From Mycolicibacterium sp. P1-5 (GTDB lineage: Bacteria; Actinomycetota; Actinomycetes; Mycobacteriales; Mycobacteriaceae): a DNA stretch of 64,000 bases. This document shows positions 44,700 through 54,748 of the stretch, in pieces. Location: positions 496,001 through 560,000 of the forward strand of contig NZ_NPKT01000001.1 of the NCBI RefSeq assembly GCF_008329565.1, read 5' to 3'. The notes below the pieces were generated by a model. The model worked only from the letters and a program-made list of their open reading frames with translations. It was not told where the DNA came from and did not search any database. The first letter of the stretch is position 1, and every line of letters starts with the position of its first letter. The position numbers and the translations under genes are program-made.

Positions 44700-46127
44700 A
44701 TGCGTAAAACGCTCCATACCGCCGCACGCTCGGCGATGGTCACCATGCTGGCGGTACTTGCCGCCGTCGTTCTCGCAATTACCAGCACGATCACTTCGGC
44801 CGTCAGCCTCGCGGCGATCGCCCTGATCGTTCCCGGCACCGGCACCCCCAACCCGAACAACTCGCCCAACTTCATGCAGAACGCGGTCAACTACTACATC
44901 CAGCCGCTGGACCCCGCCTGCAAGACGGTGTGCACCCCCGAACCGGTCCCCTACATCGCGCAGTTCTGGCCGTTCCCGTTCGCGGGCTGGGGCGGTCTGA
45001 ACGGCGCGAAGTGGAACGTGTCGGTCGCCAGCGGTGTACAGAGCCTCAACGAACAGATCACCACCGCCAACGCCGCCGACCCAGGCGGCGACATCGTGAT
45101 TTTCGGCTACTCGCAGGGCGCGACGGTCTCCAACCTCGTCAAGCGGCAACTCGCCGACGCCAACGGCGGGGTCATCCCCAGCCGGTATTCCTTCGTGTTC
45201 ATCGGCGACCCCAACCGCCCGAACGGCGGCCTGTTCGAGCGGCTGGCCATGCTCGGCACGGTTCCGATCCTGGACGCCACCTTCGGCCAGCCGGCACCCA
45301 CCGACACCACCGTGCTGCCGGCAGTGAACACCACCGACATCGCGTTCCAGTACGACGGGGTGGCCGACTTCCCGGCCAATCCGCTGAACATTCTGGCCGA
45401 CCTGAACGCGATCGCCGGGTTCTGGTACATCCACGGGACGTACCTGTCCCCGAAAGGAAGCGACCCGTCAACGGCGCTGCCCTATGGGTACACGATTGAT
45501 GAGCTCAAGGCGGCCACCGATTGCTCGCAGAGCCCGAAGAACTGCCAGACCTACAACGACACGCTCTACATCACGATCCCGAACAAGGTTTTGCCGATCA
45601 TGCAGCCGCTGCTCGAATTCGGCGCCGCGACCGGCACCACCGCGATCATCAAGCCGTTCGTTGACCTGATCTCGCCGGTCACCCGGGTATTGATCGAAAC
45701 CGGTTATGACCGAAGCAATTACGGCCAGCCGACGCCCTTCACCATCTTCACGCCGATCAATCCGGTGAAGCTGACCGTCGACCTCGCCACGGCGGCTGTC
45801 CAGGGCATCCACGACGCGCTGGGTGACCTCGGGGTGGCGGTTCCCGCGGCGCCGTCCGTGCCCGCGCCGGCCCCGGCGAGCACGCTGGCCGCCGCGACGA
45901 CCAGTGCGCCTGCCGTCGAGACGAAGACGGTCGCTGACATCGCCCCGAAGGCGCTGCAGCGCAAGGCCTCTCCGAAGCCGAGCCTGGTGGCCAAATCCGA
46001 GAAGCCCAAGACCGGTGATGACGCGAAGAGCATCGACAAGCCGGCCAAGTCGGGCACGGGTAAGAGCGGAAAGCCGACGGCGGCACGCGCCGCCGGACAG
46101 GCCGGGTCGGCGAAAGACGCGGCCTAG
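44700..46127 (+). CDS. Secreted PE-PPE-domain alpha/beta hydrolase
   Basis: A 475-residue protein: signal sequence ([34 protein letters not shown]), a PE-PPE (PF08237-type) serine hydrolase domain of about 230 residues (IALIVPGTGTPNPNN, nucleophile in IVIFGYSQGATVSNLVKRQL, FVFIGDPNRPNGGLFERL, WYIHGTYLSP), then about 130 residues including an Ala/Lys/Pro-rich low-complexity tail. There is no PE or PPE leader, so export is by the N-terminal signal rather than type VII secretion (inference). AAGAAGG precedes ATG 44700. Family members are esterases acting on lipids. Overlaps hflX by 4 bp, convergent. The 95-bp upstream region is unusually AT-rich. Confidence 0.88.
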   Translation: MRKTLHTAARSAMVTMLAVLAAVVLAITSTITSAVSLAAIALIVPGTGTPNPNNSPNFMQNAVNYYIQPLDPACKTVCTPEPVPYIAQFWPFPFAGWGGLNGAKWNVSVASGVQSLNEQITTANAADPGGDIVIFGYSQGATVSNLVKRQLADANGGVIPSRYSFVFIGDPNRPNGGLFERLAMLGTVPILDATFGQPAPTDTTVLPAVNTTDIAFQYDGVADFPANPLNILADLNAIAGFWYIHGTYLSPKGSDPSTALPYGYTIDELKAATDCSQSPKNCQTYNDTLYITIPNKVLPIMQPLLEFGAATGTTAIIKPFVDLISPVTRVLIETGYDRSNYGQPTPFTIFTPINPVKLTVDLATAAVQGIHDALGDLGVAVPAAPSVPAPAPASTLAAATTSAPAVETKTVADIAPKALQRKASPKPSLVAKSEKPKTGDDAKSIDKPAKSGTGKSGKPTAARAAGQAGSAKDAA

Positions 46128-47527
46128 CTGCTGAAGTCGCGCAGGCCTGCGGCCAGCGCAGCGGGCACCCGAGCTTTCAGGCGGGTGCCCGCTTCGGTGT
46201 GCTCGACGGCGTCGACGTTTCCGTCGCTGTGCAACCGTGCGACCAGATCACCCCGGTCGTACGGGATCGTCACATCGACGGTGACCTCCCGCGGCTCGAC
46301 GAGCTCGCCCAGCCGGCTGCGCAGCCGCGGCAATCCGTCACCGGTGTGCGCCGAGGCGAAGACCGCGCCGGGCAGCGCACGGCGCAGCTGAGCCAGCATC
46401 AGGTCATCGGCTGCGTCGATCTTGTTGACCACCAACAACTCCGGGGCCGGTGGCGCGTGGTGGTCATTCTGCACCTCACGGATGACCTGACGCACCGCCT
46501 CGATCTGAGCCAGCGGGTTGCTGTCGGATCCGTCGACCACGTGCACCAGCAGGTCGGCGTCGACCACCTCTTCGAGGGTGGACCGGAACGCCTCGACGAG
46601 TTGGGTCGGCAGGTGTCGGACGAACCCGACCGTGTCGGTCAGTACGAACGGCCGCCCGTCGTCGAATTCGCCTCGGCGAGTAGTGGGTTCGAGGGTGGCG
46701 AACAACGCGTTCTGCACCAGCACACCAGCCCCGGTCAGCGCGTTGAGCAGGCTCGACTTGCCGGCGTTGGTATAGCCGACGATCGCGATCGACGCGGTGT
46801 CGCTGTGCAGTCGGCGGCTGCGCTGCGTGTCACGGATCTGCTTCATGTCCTTGATCTCGCGGCGCAGCTTGGACATTCGCTCGCGGATGCGGCGCCGGTC
46901 GGTCTCGATCTTCGTCTCACCGGGTCCGCGAGTACCCACACCGCCGCCCGCACCACCGGCACGCCCACCGGCCTGCCGCGACATCGACTCACCCCAGCCA
47001 CGCAACCGCGGCAGCATGTACTCCATCTGCGCGTACGCGACCTGCGCCTTGCCTTCCCGGCTGGTGGCGTGCTGGGCGAAGATATCGAGGATCAGCGCGG
47101 TCCGGTCGATCACCTTGACCTTGACCACCTTCTCCAGCGCGTTGAGCTGTGCTGGACTGAGCTCGCCGTCACAGATCACGGTGTCCGCACCGGTCGCGAT
47201 CACGATCTCACGCAGCTCCTGGGCCTTGCCGGAGCCGATGTAGGTGGATGGATCGGGCTTGTCGCGGCGCTGGGTCAGCCCTTCCAACACCTCGGAGCCG
47301 GCGGTTTCGGCCAGGGCGGCCAACTCGGCCAGACTGGCCTCGGAGTCGGCGGCGCTGCCTTCGGTCCACACACCCACCAGGACGACCCGTTCCAGCCGCA
47401 GCTGCCGGTATTCGACCTCGGAGACGTCGGTGAGTTCGGTGGACAGCCCCGCGACGCGTTTGAGCGCGGCGCGGTCCTCGAGCGCGAGTTCGCCGGTGCT
47501 GGGGTCGGGAGAGTCAGCTTTTGTCAT
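46124..47527 (-). CDS. hflX: Ribosome-associated GTPase HflX
   Basis: About 467 residues. The HflX N-terminal domain (EYRQLRLERVVLVGVWTEG, PSTYIGSGKAQELREIV) and coiled-coil linker (GPGETKIETDRRRIRERMSKLRREIKDMK) precede a GTPase domain with G1 GYTNAGKSSLLN, G3 DTVGFVRHLP and G4 VNKID. HflX splits stalled 70S ribosomes under stress; mycobacterial HflX affects macrolide tolerance and has a longer N-terminus, present here. Two near-identical start contexts (ATGACAAAAG at 47542 and at 47527) are 15 nt apart; I use the second because AAAGG precedes it. Confidence 0.95.
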   Translation of the reverse strand: MTKADSPDPSTGELALEDRAALKRVAGLSTELTDVSEVEYRQLRLERVVLVGVWTEGSAADSEASLAELAALAETAGSEVLEGLTQRRDKPDPSTYIGSGKAQELREIVIATGADTVICDGELSPAQLNALEKVVKVKVIDRTALILDIFAQHATSREGKAQVAYAQMEYMLPRLRGWGESMSRQAGGRAGGAGGGVGTRGPGETKIETDRRRIRERMSKLRREIKDMKQIRDTQRSRRLHSDTASIAIVGYTNAGKSSLLNALTGAGVLVQNALFATLEPTTRRGEFDDGRPFVLTDTVGFVRHLPTQLVEAFRSTLEEVVDADLLVHVVDGSDSNPLAQIEAVRQVIREVQNDHHAPPAPELLVVNKIDAADDLMLAQLRRALPGAVFASAHTGDGLPRLRSRLGELVEPREVTVDVTIPYDRGDLVARLHSDGNVDAVEHTEAGTRLKARVPAALAAGLRDFSS

Positions 47528-47599
47528 AGGGCCTTTTGTCATGAGCGGTAATCGATGGTGTCACGGCTGTCCAACGTCGCGCATCCGAATAACGTGCCG

Positions 47600-48469
47600 T
47601 CAGTGCTGCGCCGCCCACCAGGTGTCGGCGAGTTCGCCGTGGGCGACGAGGATCGAAGGCCCTCGCAGTGAGCTGGAATTGTGGCTGACCTCGACGGTGA
47701 CCTCGCCGCCGGGGATGCGGACCCGCATCGTGCCCGTCGAGAGATTGAGGTGGTTGAGCGCGGCGACCGCGGCGGCCACCGTCCCGGTACCGCACGAGCG
47801 CGTTTCACCGACACCACGTTCGTGTACCCGCATGCTGACCGCGCCATCACGGGCGATGGTCAGCACCTCGACATTGACACCGTCCGGGAACTGCGCACGG
47901 TCGAACAGCACCGGCGCGGCGACGTCGAGCGCAGTGAGCGCCTGCTCGGTTAGCCCGGGATCCAGGCAGGCCAGGTGCGGGTTGCCGACGTCGACGCCGA
48001 TACCGGTGAAGTGCCGGCCACCGACGGTGGCGGTGCCGGTTCCGAGCAGGTTCACCTTGCCCATGTCGACGGTGACCTCGGCCTTCAGATCGTCGGCGTG
48101 GTGCACGACGACCGGCCGCGGCCCGGCCAGCGTGCCGACGACGAACTCGTCGCGCTTCTCCAGGCCGGCGGTCCGCAGGTAATGCGCGAATACCCGGACA
48201 CCGTTGCCGCACATCTGCGCGATCGAGCCGTCGGCGTTGCGGTAATCCATGTACCAGTCGGTGGCGGCGACGCCTTCGGGCAGTCGGTCCAGGACGCCGG
48301 CGTCGACAACCGCCCCGGCGGTGGTGACCCGCAGCACGCCGTCGGCGCCCAGCCCCTGACGCCGGTCGCACAGCGCGGCCACGGCGGCAGGCGCCAGGTC
48401 CAGTTGCGCGGGCAGATCGGGCAACAGCACGAAGTCGTTCTCGGTGCCATGCCCCTTGACGAAAATCAC
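47600..48469 (-). CDS. dapF: Diaminopimelate epimerase
   Basis: A 289-residue PLP-independent racemase converting LL- to meso-diaminopimelate for lysine and peptidoglycan. The two catalytic cysteines are in [14 protein letters not shown] and [15 protein letters not shown]-terminal [16 protein letters not shown] has the conserved Asn and the GxENDF pattern. The GTG start at 48469 lies 4 nt after the miaA stop, so miaA-dapF are co-transcribed. Length is typical of mycobacterial DapF. Confidence 0.97.
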   Translation of the reverse strand: MIFVKGHGTENDFVLLPDLPAQLDLAPAAVAALCDRRQGLGADGVLRVTTAGAVVDAGVLDRLPEGVAATDWYMDYRNADGSIAQMCGNGVRVFAHYLRTAGLEKRDEFVVGTLAGPRPVVVHHADDLKAEVTVDMGKVNLLGTGTATVGGRHFTGIGVDVGNPHLACLDPGLTEQALTALDVAAPVLFDRAQFPDGVNVEVLTIARDGAVSMRVHERGVGETRSCGTGTVAAAVAALNHLNLSTGTMRVRIPGGEVTVEVSHNSSSLRGPSILVAHGELADTWWAAQH

Positions 48470-48473
48470 GAGT

Positions 48474-49388
48474 TCAGGATACGTCCCGCCATCGGGCGAT
48501 CACCTGATCGGCGAGGTCGGCGCCCGCACCATCGAGCCAGTGGATGCGATGGTCACGGCGGAACCATGACCGTTGCCGGCGCACATAGCGCCGGGTGCCG
48601 ATGAAGGTGAGCTCACGAGCCTGCGCCATCTCCCCGTCGCCTCCCCCGGTGTCCAGGGCTTCGAGCACCTGGGCGTAACCGAGAGCGCGGGCCGCGGTCA
48701 CACCCTGACGGAGCCCGCGGTCGAGCAGCGTGTGCACTTCGTCGACCAGACCGCCCTCGAACATGAGGTCGGTGCGCCGCGCCAGTCGGTCATCGAGAGT
48801 GCTTGTCTCCCAGTCTAATCCGATGATCACCGTGTCCCAGCGGGGCGCTCCGATCTGGGGTGCCGAGGCGGCGAACGGCTGGCCGGTCAGCTCGACGACC
48901 TCCAGCGCGCGCACGATGCGGCGCCCATCGGTAGCCAGGATGGAATCCGCGGCGGAAGGGTCGCGGCGGCCCAGCTCGGCATGCAGCGCCGCCACGCCGA
49001 TCTCGGCCAGGCGCTGTTCCCACCGAGCCCGCACCTCGGGATCAGTGGCCGGGAACGCCCATTCATCGAGCAGTGACTGGATGTAGAGCATCGACCCGCC
49101 GACGATCACCGGTAGCGCTCCGCGGGCCGCGATGTCTTCGACGGCGGCGGCGGCGGCCTCCTGATAGCGCGCGACGGTCGCGGTTTGCGTCACGTCGAGC
49201 ACGTCGAGTTGGTGGTGCGGAATGCCGCGCCGTTCGTCGACGGTGAGCTTGGCAGTGCCGATATCCATGCCGCGGTACTGCTGCATGGCATCGGCGTTCA
49301 CGATCTCGCCGCCGAGGCGTTCGGCAACGTCGAGAGCCAGCGCCGACTTGCCGGTACCGGTCGGCCCGATGACCGCAATCGGCCTCAC
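48474..49388 (-). CDS. miaA: tRNA dimethylallyltransferase MiaA
   Basis: A 304-residue enzyme that adds the dimethylallyl group to A37 of tRNAs reading UNN codons. P-loop [20 protein letters not shown], substrate motif [23 protein letters not shown] and [14 protein letters not shown] are present. The GTG start overlaps the stop of the upstream gene (GTGA), which indicates translational coupling; the frame upstream runs through the dispersed repeat and is not part of the protein. The product is the substrate for MiaB, encoded 4 kb away. Confidence 0.96.
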   Translation of the reverse strand: MRPIAVIGPTGTGKSALALDVAERLGGEIVNADAMQQYRGMDIGTAKLTVDERRGIPHHQLDVLDVTQTATVARYQEAAAAAVEDIAARGALPVIVGGSMLYIQSLLDEWAFPATDPEVRARWEQRLAEIGVAALHAELGRRDPSAADSILATDGRRIVRALEVVELTGQPFAASAPQIGAPRWDTVIIGLDWETSTLDDRLARRTDLMFEGGLVDEVHTLLDRGLRQGVTAARALGYAQVLEALDTGGGDGEMAQARELTFIGTRRYVRRQRSWFRRDHRIHWLDGAGADLADQVIARWRDVS

Positions 49389-50113
49389 TCGATCAATTCC
49401 CGGGTCGCTGCGCTCCAGCCCGCCGGTACCCACGTACCGACGAAGTACCCCACCCCGTACGGCGCACCCGTCACCAGACCCGTGGCGGATCGCGGCCGAG
49501 TCTGGATGAGCCCGGCCAGCACCTGGTAGGCGACCCGGCCAACGATGCCGTCGGGCAGCCGGGTCAGCGAATCAACGTCGCCCGCCGCCAGCGCCTCGTC
49601 GAGGGCAGCTTGGACCGGCACCGACTCGGGGTCGTAACCGCCGGGAGCCGGCGGGGTCAAAGTGTTGGCGCCGTCGGCCACCACCAAGACACCGACCGGA
49701 CCGTCGGCGGCCTCGATCTCGGCGCGCAGCTCACGGCCGTGGCCGATCGCGGTGGCGGCGTCGTGCTCGGTGTTGTACACCCGGACCTGCGCACGAGCGT
49801 TCGGATTGGCCTGACCCCGCACCCATCCGGTGAACAGCGCGCACAGCGGCAGGGTGCTTAGCGCCGCAGCTGCGTCCGGGGACAGTGCGACGGGAACATC
49901 GACCCCGTAGCCGGCGAACGTCCCGCGGGTGTCCGACCCGATGACCTGATCCTGCACGCCGACGCCGACGGCGATCCAGCAATCGGGCAGCTCCGCGGCG
50001 GCCGCCACCGCGGCGGCGCGAAATTCGGCGACGTCGGCCGAGGCCGCGCCGGCCAGCTCAGGCACCAGGACCGGAGCCGACGGCGTCAAGACAACGGCGG
50101 ACAGCACGCCCAA
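49385..50113 (-). CDS. Class III extradiol dioxygenase-like (LigB-fold) protein, Rv2728c-like
   Basis: A 242-residue Ala-rich protein. [16 protein letters not shown], the central [14 protein letters not shown] and [38 protein letters not shown] resemble the LigB/MEMO-like superfamily fold; the His residues that bind iron in true dioxygenases are not evident, so catalysis is doubtful. The last dozen residues ([13 protein letters not shown]) are encoded by a copy of the same repeat found before hemE. It is coupled to miaA by a GTGA overlap. Function unknown. Confidence 0.75.
   Translation of the reverse strand: MGVLSAVVLTPSAPVLVPELAGAASADVAEFRAAAVAAAAELPDCWIAVGVGVQDQVIGSDTRGTFAGYGVDVPVALSPDAAAALSTLPLCALFTGWVRGQANPNARAQVRVYNTEHDAATAIGHGRELRAEIEAADGPVGVLVVADGANTLTPPAPGGYDPESVPVQAALDEALAAGDVDSLTRLPDGIVGRVAYQVLAGLIQTRPRSATGLVTGAPYGVGYFVGTWVPAGWSAATRELIE
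49399..49433. repeat. Dispersed repeat copy at the miaA 5' side
   Basis: CCCGGGTCGCTGCGCTCCAG followed by CCCGCCGG matches the hemE-side unit with two substitutions over 28 bp, in the same orientation. It lies inside the 3' end of the LigB-like gene, 11 bp before the miaA start. Confidence 0.8.
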
Positions 50114-50127
50114 TACGGTAGTGGCCG

Positions 50128-51012
50128 TCAGCCGGCCACTGGTTCAGCGGCATCCGGCGCAGCCGCGGCTTCGGTGCGGGCCAGTTCGATCGTCGCCGCG
50201 ACCATCACCAGGACCGCGATGATCAGGAACACCCACCCGGATCGACCGGGCCGCAGCATCTCGCCGAGGATGGCGACACCGAGGATCGAGGCGACCAACG
50301 GCTCACTGACGGTGACCGCCGGCAGGGACGCGGCCATCGAGCCGGCGCGGAATGACGCCTGCTGCACAGCCGTGGCGGCGAGGGCAACCAGCGCCCACGG
50401 GTACAGCTCAGGAAGTTTCAGCACGGCGAAAATCCCATGGTCCAGCTGGTCGACGACGCCCTTCATCAACACGGCGAACAGTCCCCACAAAGACCCCGCC
50501 ACCAGCCCGAGTAGTACCGCCGCCACCGGCTTGCCGGAAAACACCCGGGCGCCCACCAAGCACAGAACCAGCAGCGGGCCCAGCGTCCCGATCACCCAGG
50601 CCCATAATTCCCATCCGGCGCGTGATTGCCCCTTGGACGGGTCACCGACCGTCACGATCACCGCGACAGCGACGGCCAGCAGCACCGCCCAAATCCATTG
50701 GTAGCGAGTGATGCGCCGTCCCGCGAAACGCGCACTCAGCGGCAGCGCGAACAGCAGCGACGTAACGATCAGCGCCTGCACCAGCAGGACCGAGCCGAAC
50801 CCGAGCGCGGCGGCCTGCAGCCCGAATCCGCCGGCCGCCACCAGGCTGCCCAGCCACCACTGCTTGTCTCTGAGCAACCGCAGGAACAATGCGATGGGAC
50901 CGACGTCCTCGTCGGTGACGTCGTGGGCTGAGCGTTGCTGGAGTACATCGCCGATCGCGATCAACAGCGCCGCCCCGAGGGCGAACAGGGTGGCGATGTC
51001 CGACCGGTGCAT
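50128..51012 (-). CDS. DMT-superfamily integral membrane protein (Rv2729c-like)
   Basis: A 294-residue protein with about nine membrane helices, including DIATLFALGAALLIAIGDVLQQRSAH, VLLVQALIVTSLLFALPLSARF and LVASILGVAILGEMLRPGRSGWVFLIIAVLVMVAATIEL, the two-repeat layout of drug/metabolite transporters. The FxxxxALxxAxGxVLQQRSAH start is shared with NIPA-like Mg2+ transporters, but the substrate is unknown. GAGGAG lies 6 nt before ATG 51012, favouring it over ATG 51018. Follows the DUF349 gene divergently; upstream of the LigB-like gene by 14 nt, likely the same operon. Confidence 0.85.
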   Translation of the reverse strand: MHRSDIATLFALGAALLIAIGDVLQQRSAHDVTDEDVGPIALFLRLLRDKQWWLGSLVAAGGFGLQAAALGFGSVLLVQALIVTSLLFALPLSARFAGRRITRYQWIWAVLLAVAVAVIVTVGDPSKGQSRAGWELWAWVIGTLGPLLVLCLVGARVFSGKPVAAVLLGLVAGSLWGLFAVLMKGVVDQLDHGIFAVLKLPELYPWALVALAATAVQQASFRAGSMAASLPAVTVSEPLVASILGVAILGEMLRPGRSGWVFLIIAVLVMVAATIELARTEAAAAPDAAEPVAG

Positions 51013-51228
51013 GCTCATCTCCTCGCGGGCTCGGGCCGCCAGCGTGCCCGCCGATCGCCGTCGTCCGCAACCTCAGACCGGCCAACCCGGGCGCACAGGC
51101 GGTATCGACCTGGTTCAATACCAACGGGACGGCGGTCGTGCCCACGATCGCCGGCCATGGGAGTAGTGGCGCCGCGTCGCGCGGCAGATGCGCGGGCTTC
51201 CCGCGCGGAGGGTAGGTGAGGCGAGTCC

Positions 51229-52554
51229 ATGACCATCGACGAACCCAGCGCAAGCGGAACCCCGAAACCGGTTCCCCGACCGGGACCGCCGCGACCCTTC
51301 CCCAAGCCGCACGCGCCCACGTCCCCACTGGTGCTGCCCCCATCCAGCGACCCGCACCGGTTCGGCCGCGTCGACGAAGACGGGACGGTCTGGCTGATCA
51401 CGTCGGCCGGTGAACGCAATATCGGCTCGTGGCAGGCCGGCGACACCGAAGCCGCCTACGCCCACTTCGGCCGGCGCTTCGAGGACCTCGCCACCGAAGT
51501 CACGCTGATGGAAACCCGGCTGGCCTCCGGCACCGGCGACGCCCGCAAGATCAAGGCCGCCGCCGCCTCGCTGGCCGAAACCCTTCCCACTGCAAGTGTT
51601 CTCGGCGATCTCGACGCGCTGGCCGCGCGACTGGGCGCGATCCGCGACCATGCCGAGGAAACCGCCGCGGCCGATCGGGCCCGTCGCGACGAGCACCGGG
51701 CCGAGCAGACCGCGCGCAAGGAGGCCTTGGCCGTCGAGGCAGAGGAGCTGGCGGCGAATTCCACGCAGTGGAAGGTCGCCGGCGACCGGTTGCGCGCGAT
51801 CCTCGACGAGTGGCGAACCATCACCGGCCTGGACCGCAAGACCGACGACGCGCTCTGGAAGCGGTACTCCGCGGCCCGGGAGACGTTCAACCGGCGCCGC
51901 GGCTCGCACTTCGCCGACCTGGACCGCGAACGCGCCGGCGCCAAGCACGCCAAGGAGCAGCTGTGCGTGCGCGCCGAGGAGCTGTCCGGGTCCACCGACT
52001 GGTCGGCGACGGCCTCGGCGTTCCGCGATCTACTCGCCGAGTGGAAGGCCGCCGGCCGGGCGGCCAAGGACGTCGACGATGCACTGTGGCATCGGTTCAA
52101 GGCCGCCCAGGACACGTTCTTCGCCGCGCGTAATGCGGTGAGCGCCGAGCGTGACACCGAGTTCCAGGCCAACGCCGCCGCCAAGGAAGCGTTGCTGGCC
52201 GAGGCGGAGAAGCTCAACACGTCGAATCCGGACGCAGCCCGCGCCGCGTTGCGGACCATCACCGACAAGTGGGATGCGATCGGCAAGGTGCCGCGGGAGC
52301 GGTCCGCCGACCTGGAACGCCGGCTGCGCGCGGTGGAGAAGAAGGTGCGCGACGCCGCGGACTCCGGACGGACCGATCCGCAGGCCCAGGCCCGCGCCGA
52401 ACAGTTCAAGGCCCGCGTCGAGCAGTACGAGCGGCAGGCGGAGAAGGCCGAAGCGGCGGGCCGGACCAAGGATGCGGCCGAAGCCAGGGCCAACGCCGAG
52501 CAGTGGCGACAGTGGGCCGACGCGGCGGTCGAATCGCTGGCTAAGAAGCGCTAG
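51229..52554 (+). CDS. DUF349 coiled-coil protein
   Basis: A 441-residue protein (Rv2731 position). After a Pro-rich leader ([18 protein letters not shown]) and a small domain ([25 protein letters not shown]) come three or more DUF349 helical repeats, each with a W...LxxEW/DxW pattern: [89 protein letters not shown], and [15 protein letters not shown]. The rest is charged coiled coil. DUF349 proteins have been linked to stress tolerance, but no activity is established. Overlaps the next convergent gene by 4 bp. Confidence 0.88.
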   Translation: MTIDEPSASGTPKPVPRPGPPRPFPKPHAPTSPLVLPPSSDPHRFGRVDEDGTVWLITSAGERNIGSWQAGDTEAAYAHFGRRFEDLATEVTLMETRLASGTGDARKIKAAAASLAETLPTASVLGDLDALAARLGAIRDHAEETAAADRARRDEHRAEQTARKEALAVEAEELAANSTQWKVAGDRLRAILDEWRTITGLDRKTDDALWKRYSAARETFNRRRGSHFADLDRERAGAKHAKEQLCVRAEELSGSTDWSATASAFRDLLAEWKAAGRAAKDVDDALWHRFKAAQDTFFAARNAVSAERDTEFQANAAAKEALLAEAEKLNTSNPDAARAALRTITDKWDAIGKVPRERSADLERRLRAVEKKVRDAADSGRTDPQAQARAEQFKARVEQYERQAEKAEAAGRTKDAAEARANAEQWRQWADAAVESLAKKR

Positions 52555-53132
52555 TTCGCGTCCGGCGGCTGGTTGCTCTCGCGGCGGTCGACGTCTTCCA
52601 GCAGCGTCCGGGACTGGCGTTCGGTCGCTGCGGCGCGACGCTGTTCCTCGGCAGCCAGTTGCACCGCGGTGCGCGTCCAGACCACCCGTGCCCAATGGAA
52701 CGTGAGCAGGATGATCGCCAACCAGCCCAGCAGCAGGCCGAGGCCCGGGCCGGGATGTCCGTGCATGGCTGTTTGACGCGACCACACGGCCAGCAGCCCG
52801 AGCGCGCTGGAGAGCGCCGAGCCCGCCAGGGCAATCCACGCCAGGAACCAGCGCCGGGTGATCAGCGCCAGCATCGAGAAGCCGACGCCGAACACCACCG
52901 CGAACCAGGTGAACAGCCGCGACGGCAGCGCGATACCCACGCTGAGCGCCTTGCCGTCACCCGTCAGCACGTCGACGCCGCGGGCGCCGCCGGTGTGCGG
53001 CAGGATCAGCGACACCAGCAAGACGAACACCAGGATGGCCACGACCATCGCGCGCGCGCCCGGCTCGATCTCGCCGGCGACCTTGCGTTCGGTCTTTTCG
53101 AGATCTGCTCGATACGCTTCGAAGTCACTCAT
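52551..53132 (-). CDS. Rv2732c-like membrane protein
   Basis: A 193-residue protein with an N-terminal amphipathic charged segment ([22 protein letters not shown]), four helices ([82 protein letters not shown]) and a charged C-terminal coil ending NQPPDAN. A loop with [24 protein letters not shown] probably faces outside. Its ATG overlaps the miaB stop by 8 bp, so it is expressed with miaB. The family is mycobacterium-specific with no assigned biochemical function. Confidence 0.85.
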   Translation of the reverse strand: MSDFEAYRADLEKTERKVAGEIEPGARAMVVAILVFVLLVSLILPHTGGARGVDVLTGDGKALSVGIALPSRLFTWFAVVFGVGFSMLALITRRWFLAWIALAGSALSSALGLLAVWSRQTAMHGHPGPGLGLLLGWLAIILLTFHWARVVWTRTAVQLAAEEQRRAAATERQSRTLLEDVDRRESNQPPDAN

Positions 53133-54654
53133 CGCGGCATCCTGTCGTCTCTTCGATCCGCGGTCGGCCGACCGGCGGCAAGCCCAGCCCGACGGTGCGG
53201 GGTCGCTTTCCGGCGGCGTGGGCGTCGCCCGCGCGGGTGCGACGGTGACTCAGCAGCGGTGCGTCGGCGATCAGGTGGTGCGGGGCGGCGCCGGTGACGG
53301 TGGTGGTCACGATGTCGCCGGGGCGCGGCGCGGCATCCCCCGGTGTGAAGTGCACGAGCCTGCCGTCGCGCGCGCGTCCGCTCATCCGGGCGGTGCTGGC
53401 GTCCTTGCGACCTTCGCCGGTGGCCACCAACAACTCGACCTGAGTACCGATCTGGGCGGTGTTCTCCTCGAAGGAGATCTGCTCCTGCAGTTCGATGAGC
53501 CGGTCGTAACGTTCTTGCACAACAGCTTTGGGCAGCTGTCCGTCGAGTTCAGCGGCCGGGGTGCCCGGCCGCTTGGAGTACTGGAAGGTGAACGCCGCGC
53601 TGAACCGGGCCTGGCGCACCACATCGAGGGTGGCTGCGAAGTCGTCCTCGGTTTCGCCGGGGAAGCCGACGATGATGTCAGTGGTGATCGCCGCGTGCGG
53701 CATCGCCGCGCGCACCCGGTCGATGATGCCGAGGTACTTCTCGGCACGGTAGGACCGGCGCATCGCCTTCAGCATGCGATCGGATCCCGACTGCAGCGGC
53801 ATATGAAGGGCAGGGCAGACATTCGGGGTCTGGGCCATCGCCTCGATGACGTCGTCAGTGAATTCGGCCGGGTGCGGCGAGGTGAACCGGACCCGCTCCA
53901 GCCCGTCGATCCGTCCGCAGTCACGCAGCAGTGCGGCGAATGCGCCGCGATCACGCGGGGTGCCATGGTCGGCGAACGAGACGCCGTAGGCGTTCACGTT
54001 CTGCCCAAGCAGCGTGATCTCCAGCACGCCCTGGTCGACCAGGGACCGCACCTCAGCCAGGATCTCATCCGGGCGGCGGTCCACTTCCTTGCCGCGCAGC
54101 GACGGAACGATGCAGAACGTGCAGGTGTTGTTGCAGCCTACCGAGATGGAAACCCATGCTGCATAAGCTGATTCGCGCGCAGCAGGCAACGTCGATGGGA
54201 ATTCGCGCAGCGACTCGGCGATCTCGACCTGAGCCTGCCGGTTGTGCCGGGCCCGCTCGAGCAGCGTCGGCAGTGAGCCGATGTTGTGGGTGCCGAAGAC
54301 GACGTCGACCCAGGGCGCTTTCTGCAGCAAGCCCTCTCGATCTTTTTGAGCCAGGCACCCGCCCACCGCGATCTGCATGTCGGGGTCGGCTTGCTTGCGC
54401 GGCGCCAGGTGGCTGATGTTGCCGTACAGCTTGTTGTCAGCGTTCTCGCGGACTGCGCAGGTGTTGAACACCACTACGTCGGCGTCGGTGCCCTCGGGCG
54501 CGCGGTGGTATCCGGCGGCCTCGAGCAACCCGGCCAGGCGCTCGGAATCGTGCACGTTCATCTGACAGCCGTAGGTACGGACCTGGTAGGTGCGACCCTC
54601 GCCCGAATCAGGCGGTTCGCCCGTCGGATTGTCGTTGGTCAGCACCGATGTCAC
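53125..54654 (-). CDS. miaB: tRNA-2-methylthio-N6-dimethylallyladenosine synthase MiaB
   Basis: A 509-residue radical-SAM methylthiotransferase acting after MiaA on A37 of tRNA. The UPF0004 domain carries three Cys ([41 protein letters not shown]) for the auxiliary cluster. The radical SAM motif is [21 protein letters not shown]-terminal TRAM domain ([33 protein letters not shown]) is followed by an extra tail of about 45 residues rich in Arg, Pro and Gly that is longer than in most MiaB. GTG 54654 start. Confidence 0.96.
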   Translation of the reverse strand: MTSVLTNDNPTGEPPDSGEGRTYQVRTYGCQMNVHDSERLAGLLEAAGYHRAPEGTDADVVVFNTCAVRENADNKLYGNISHLAPRKQADPDMQIAVGGCLAQKDREGLLQKAPWVDVVFGTHNIGSLPTLLERARHNRQAQVEIAESLREFPSTLPAARESAYAAWVSISVGCNNTCTFCIVPSLRGKEVDRRPDEILAEVRSLVDQGVLEITLLGQNVNAYGVSFADHGTPRDRGAFAALLRDCGRIDGLERVRFTSPHPAEFTDDVIEAMAQTPNVCPALHMPLQSGSDRMLKAMRRSYRAEKYLGIIDRVRAAMPHAAITTDIIVGFPGETEDDFAATLDVVRQARFSAAFTFQYSKRPGTPAAELDGQLPKAVVQERYDRLIELQEQISFEENTAQIGTQVELLVATGEGRKDASTARMSGRARDGRLVHFTPGDAAPRPGDIVTTTVTGAAPHHLIADAPLLSHRRTRAGDAHAAGKRPRTVGLGLPPVGRPRIEETTGCRDE

Positions 54655-54734
54655 ATGTTCATCGTACGGAGCACTGCGATGCGGAGAGAAATCGCGGATC
54701 AGTCAACGCTGTCGCATACTGGGGGTTACCTGGG

Positions 54735-54740
54735 TAGGGT
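54735..54740 (+). promoter_or_regulatory. -10 hexamer TAGGGT of the gluABCD operon
   Basis: TAGGGT, then CTGAACGC (8 nt), then ATG 54749. This suggests a leaderless operon transcript. Confidence 0.55.
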
Positions 54741-54748
54741 CTGAACGC

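Noticed and set aside
42322..46127. Genomic island or mobile element around the molybdoenzyme and PE-PPE genes
   Set aside because: No integrase, transposase, tRNA or flanking direct repeats were seen, and codon use looks like that of the neighbours.
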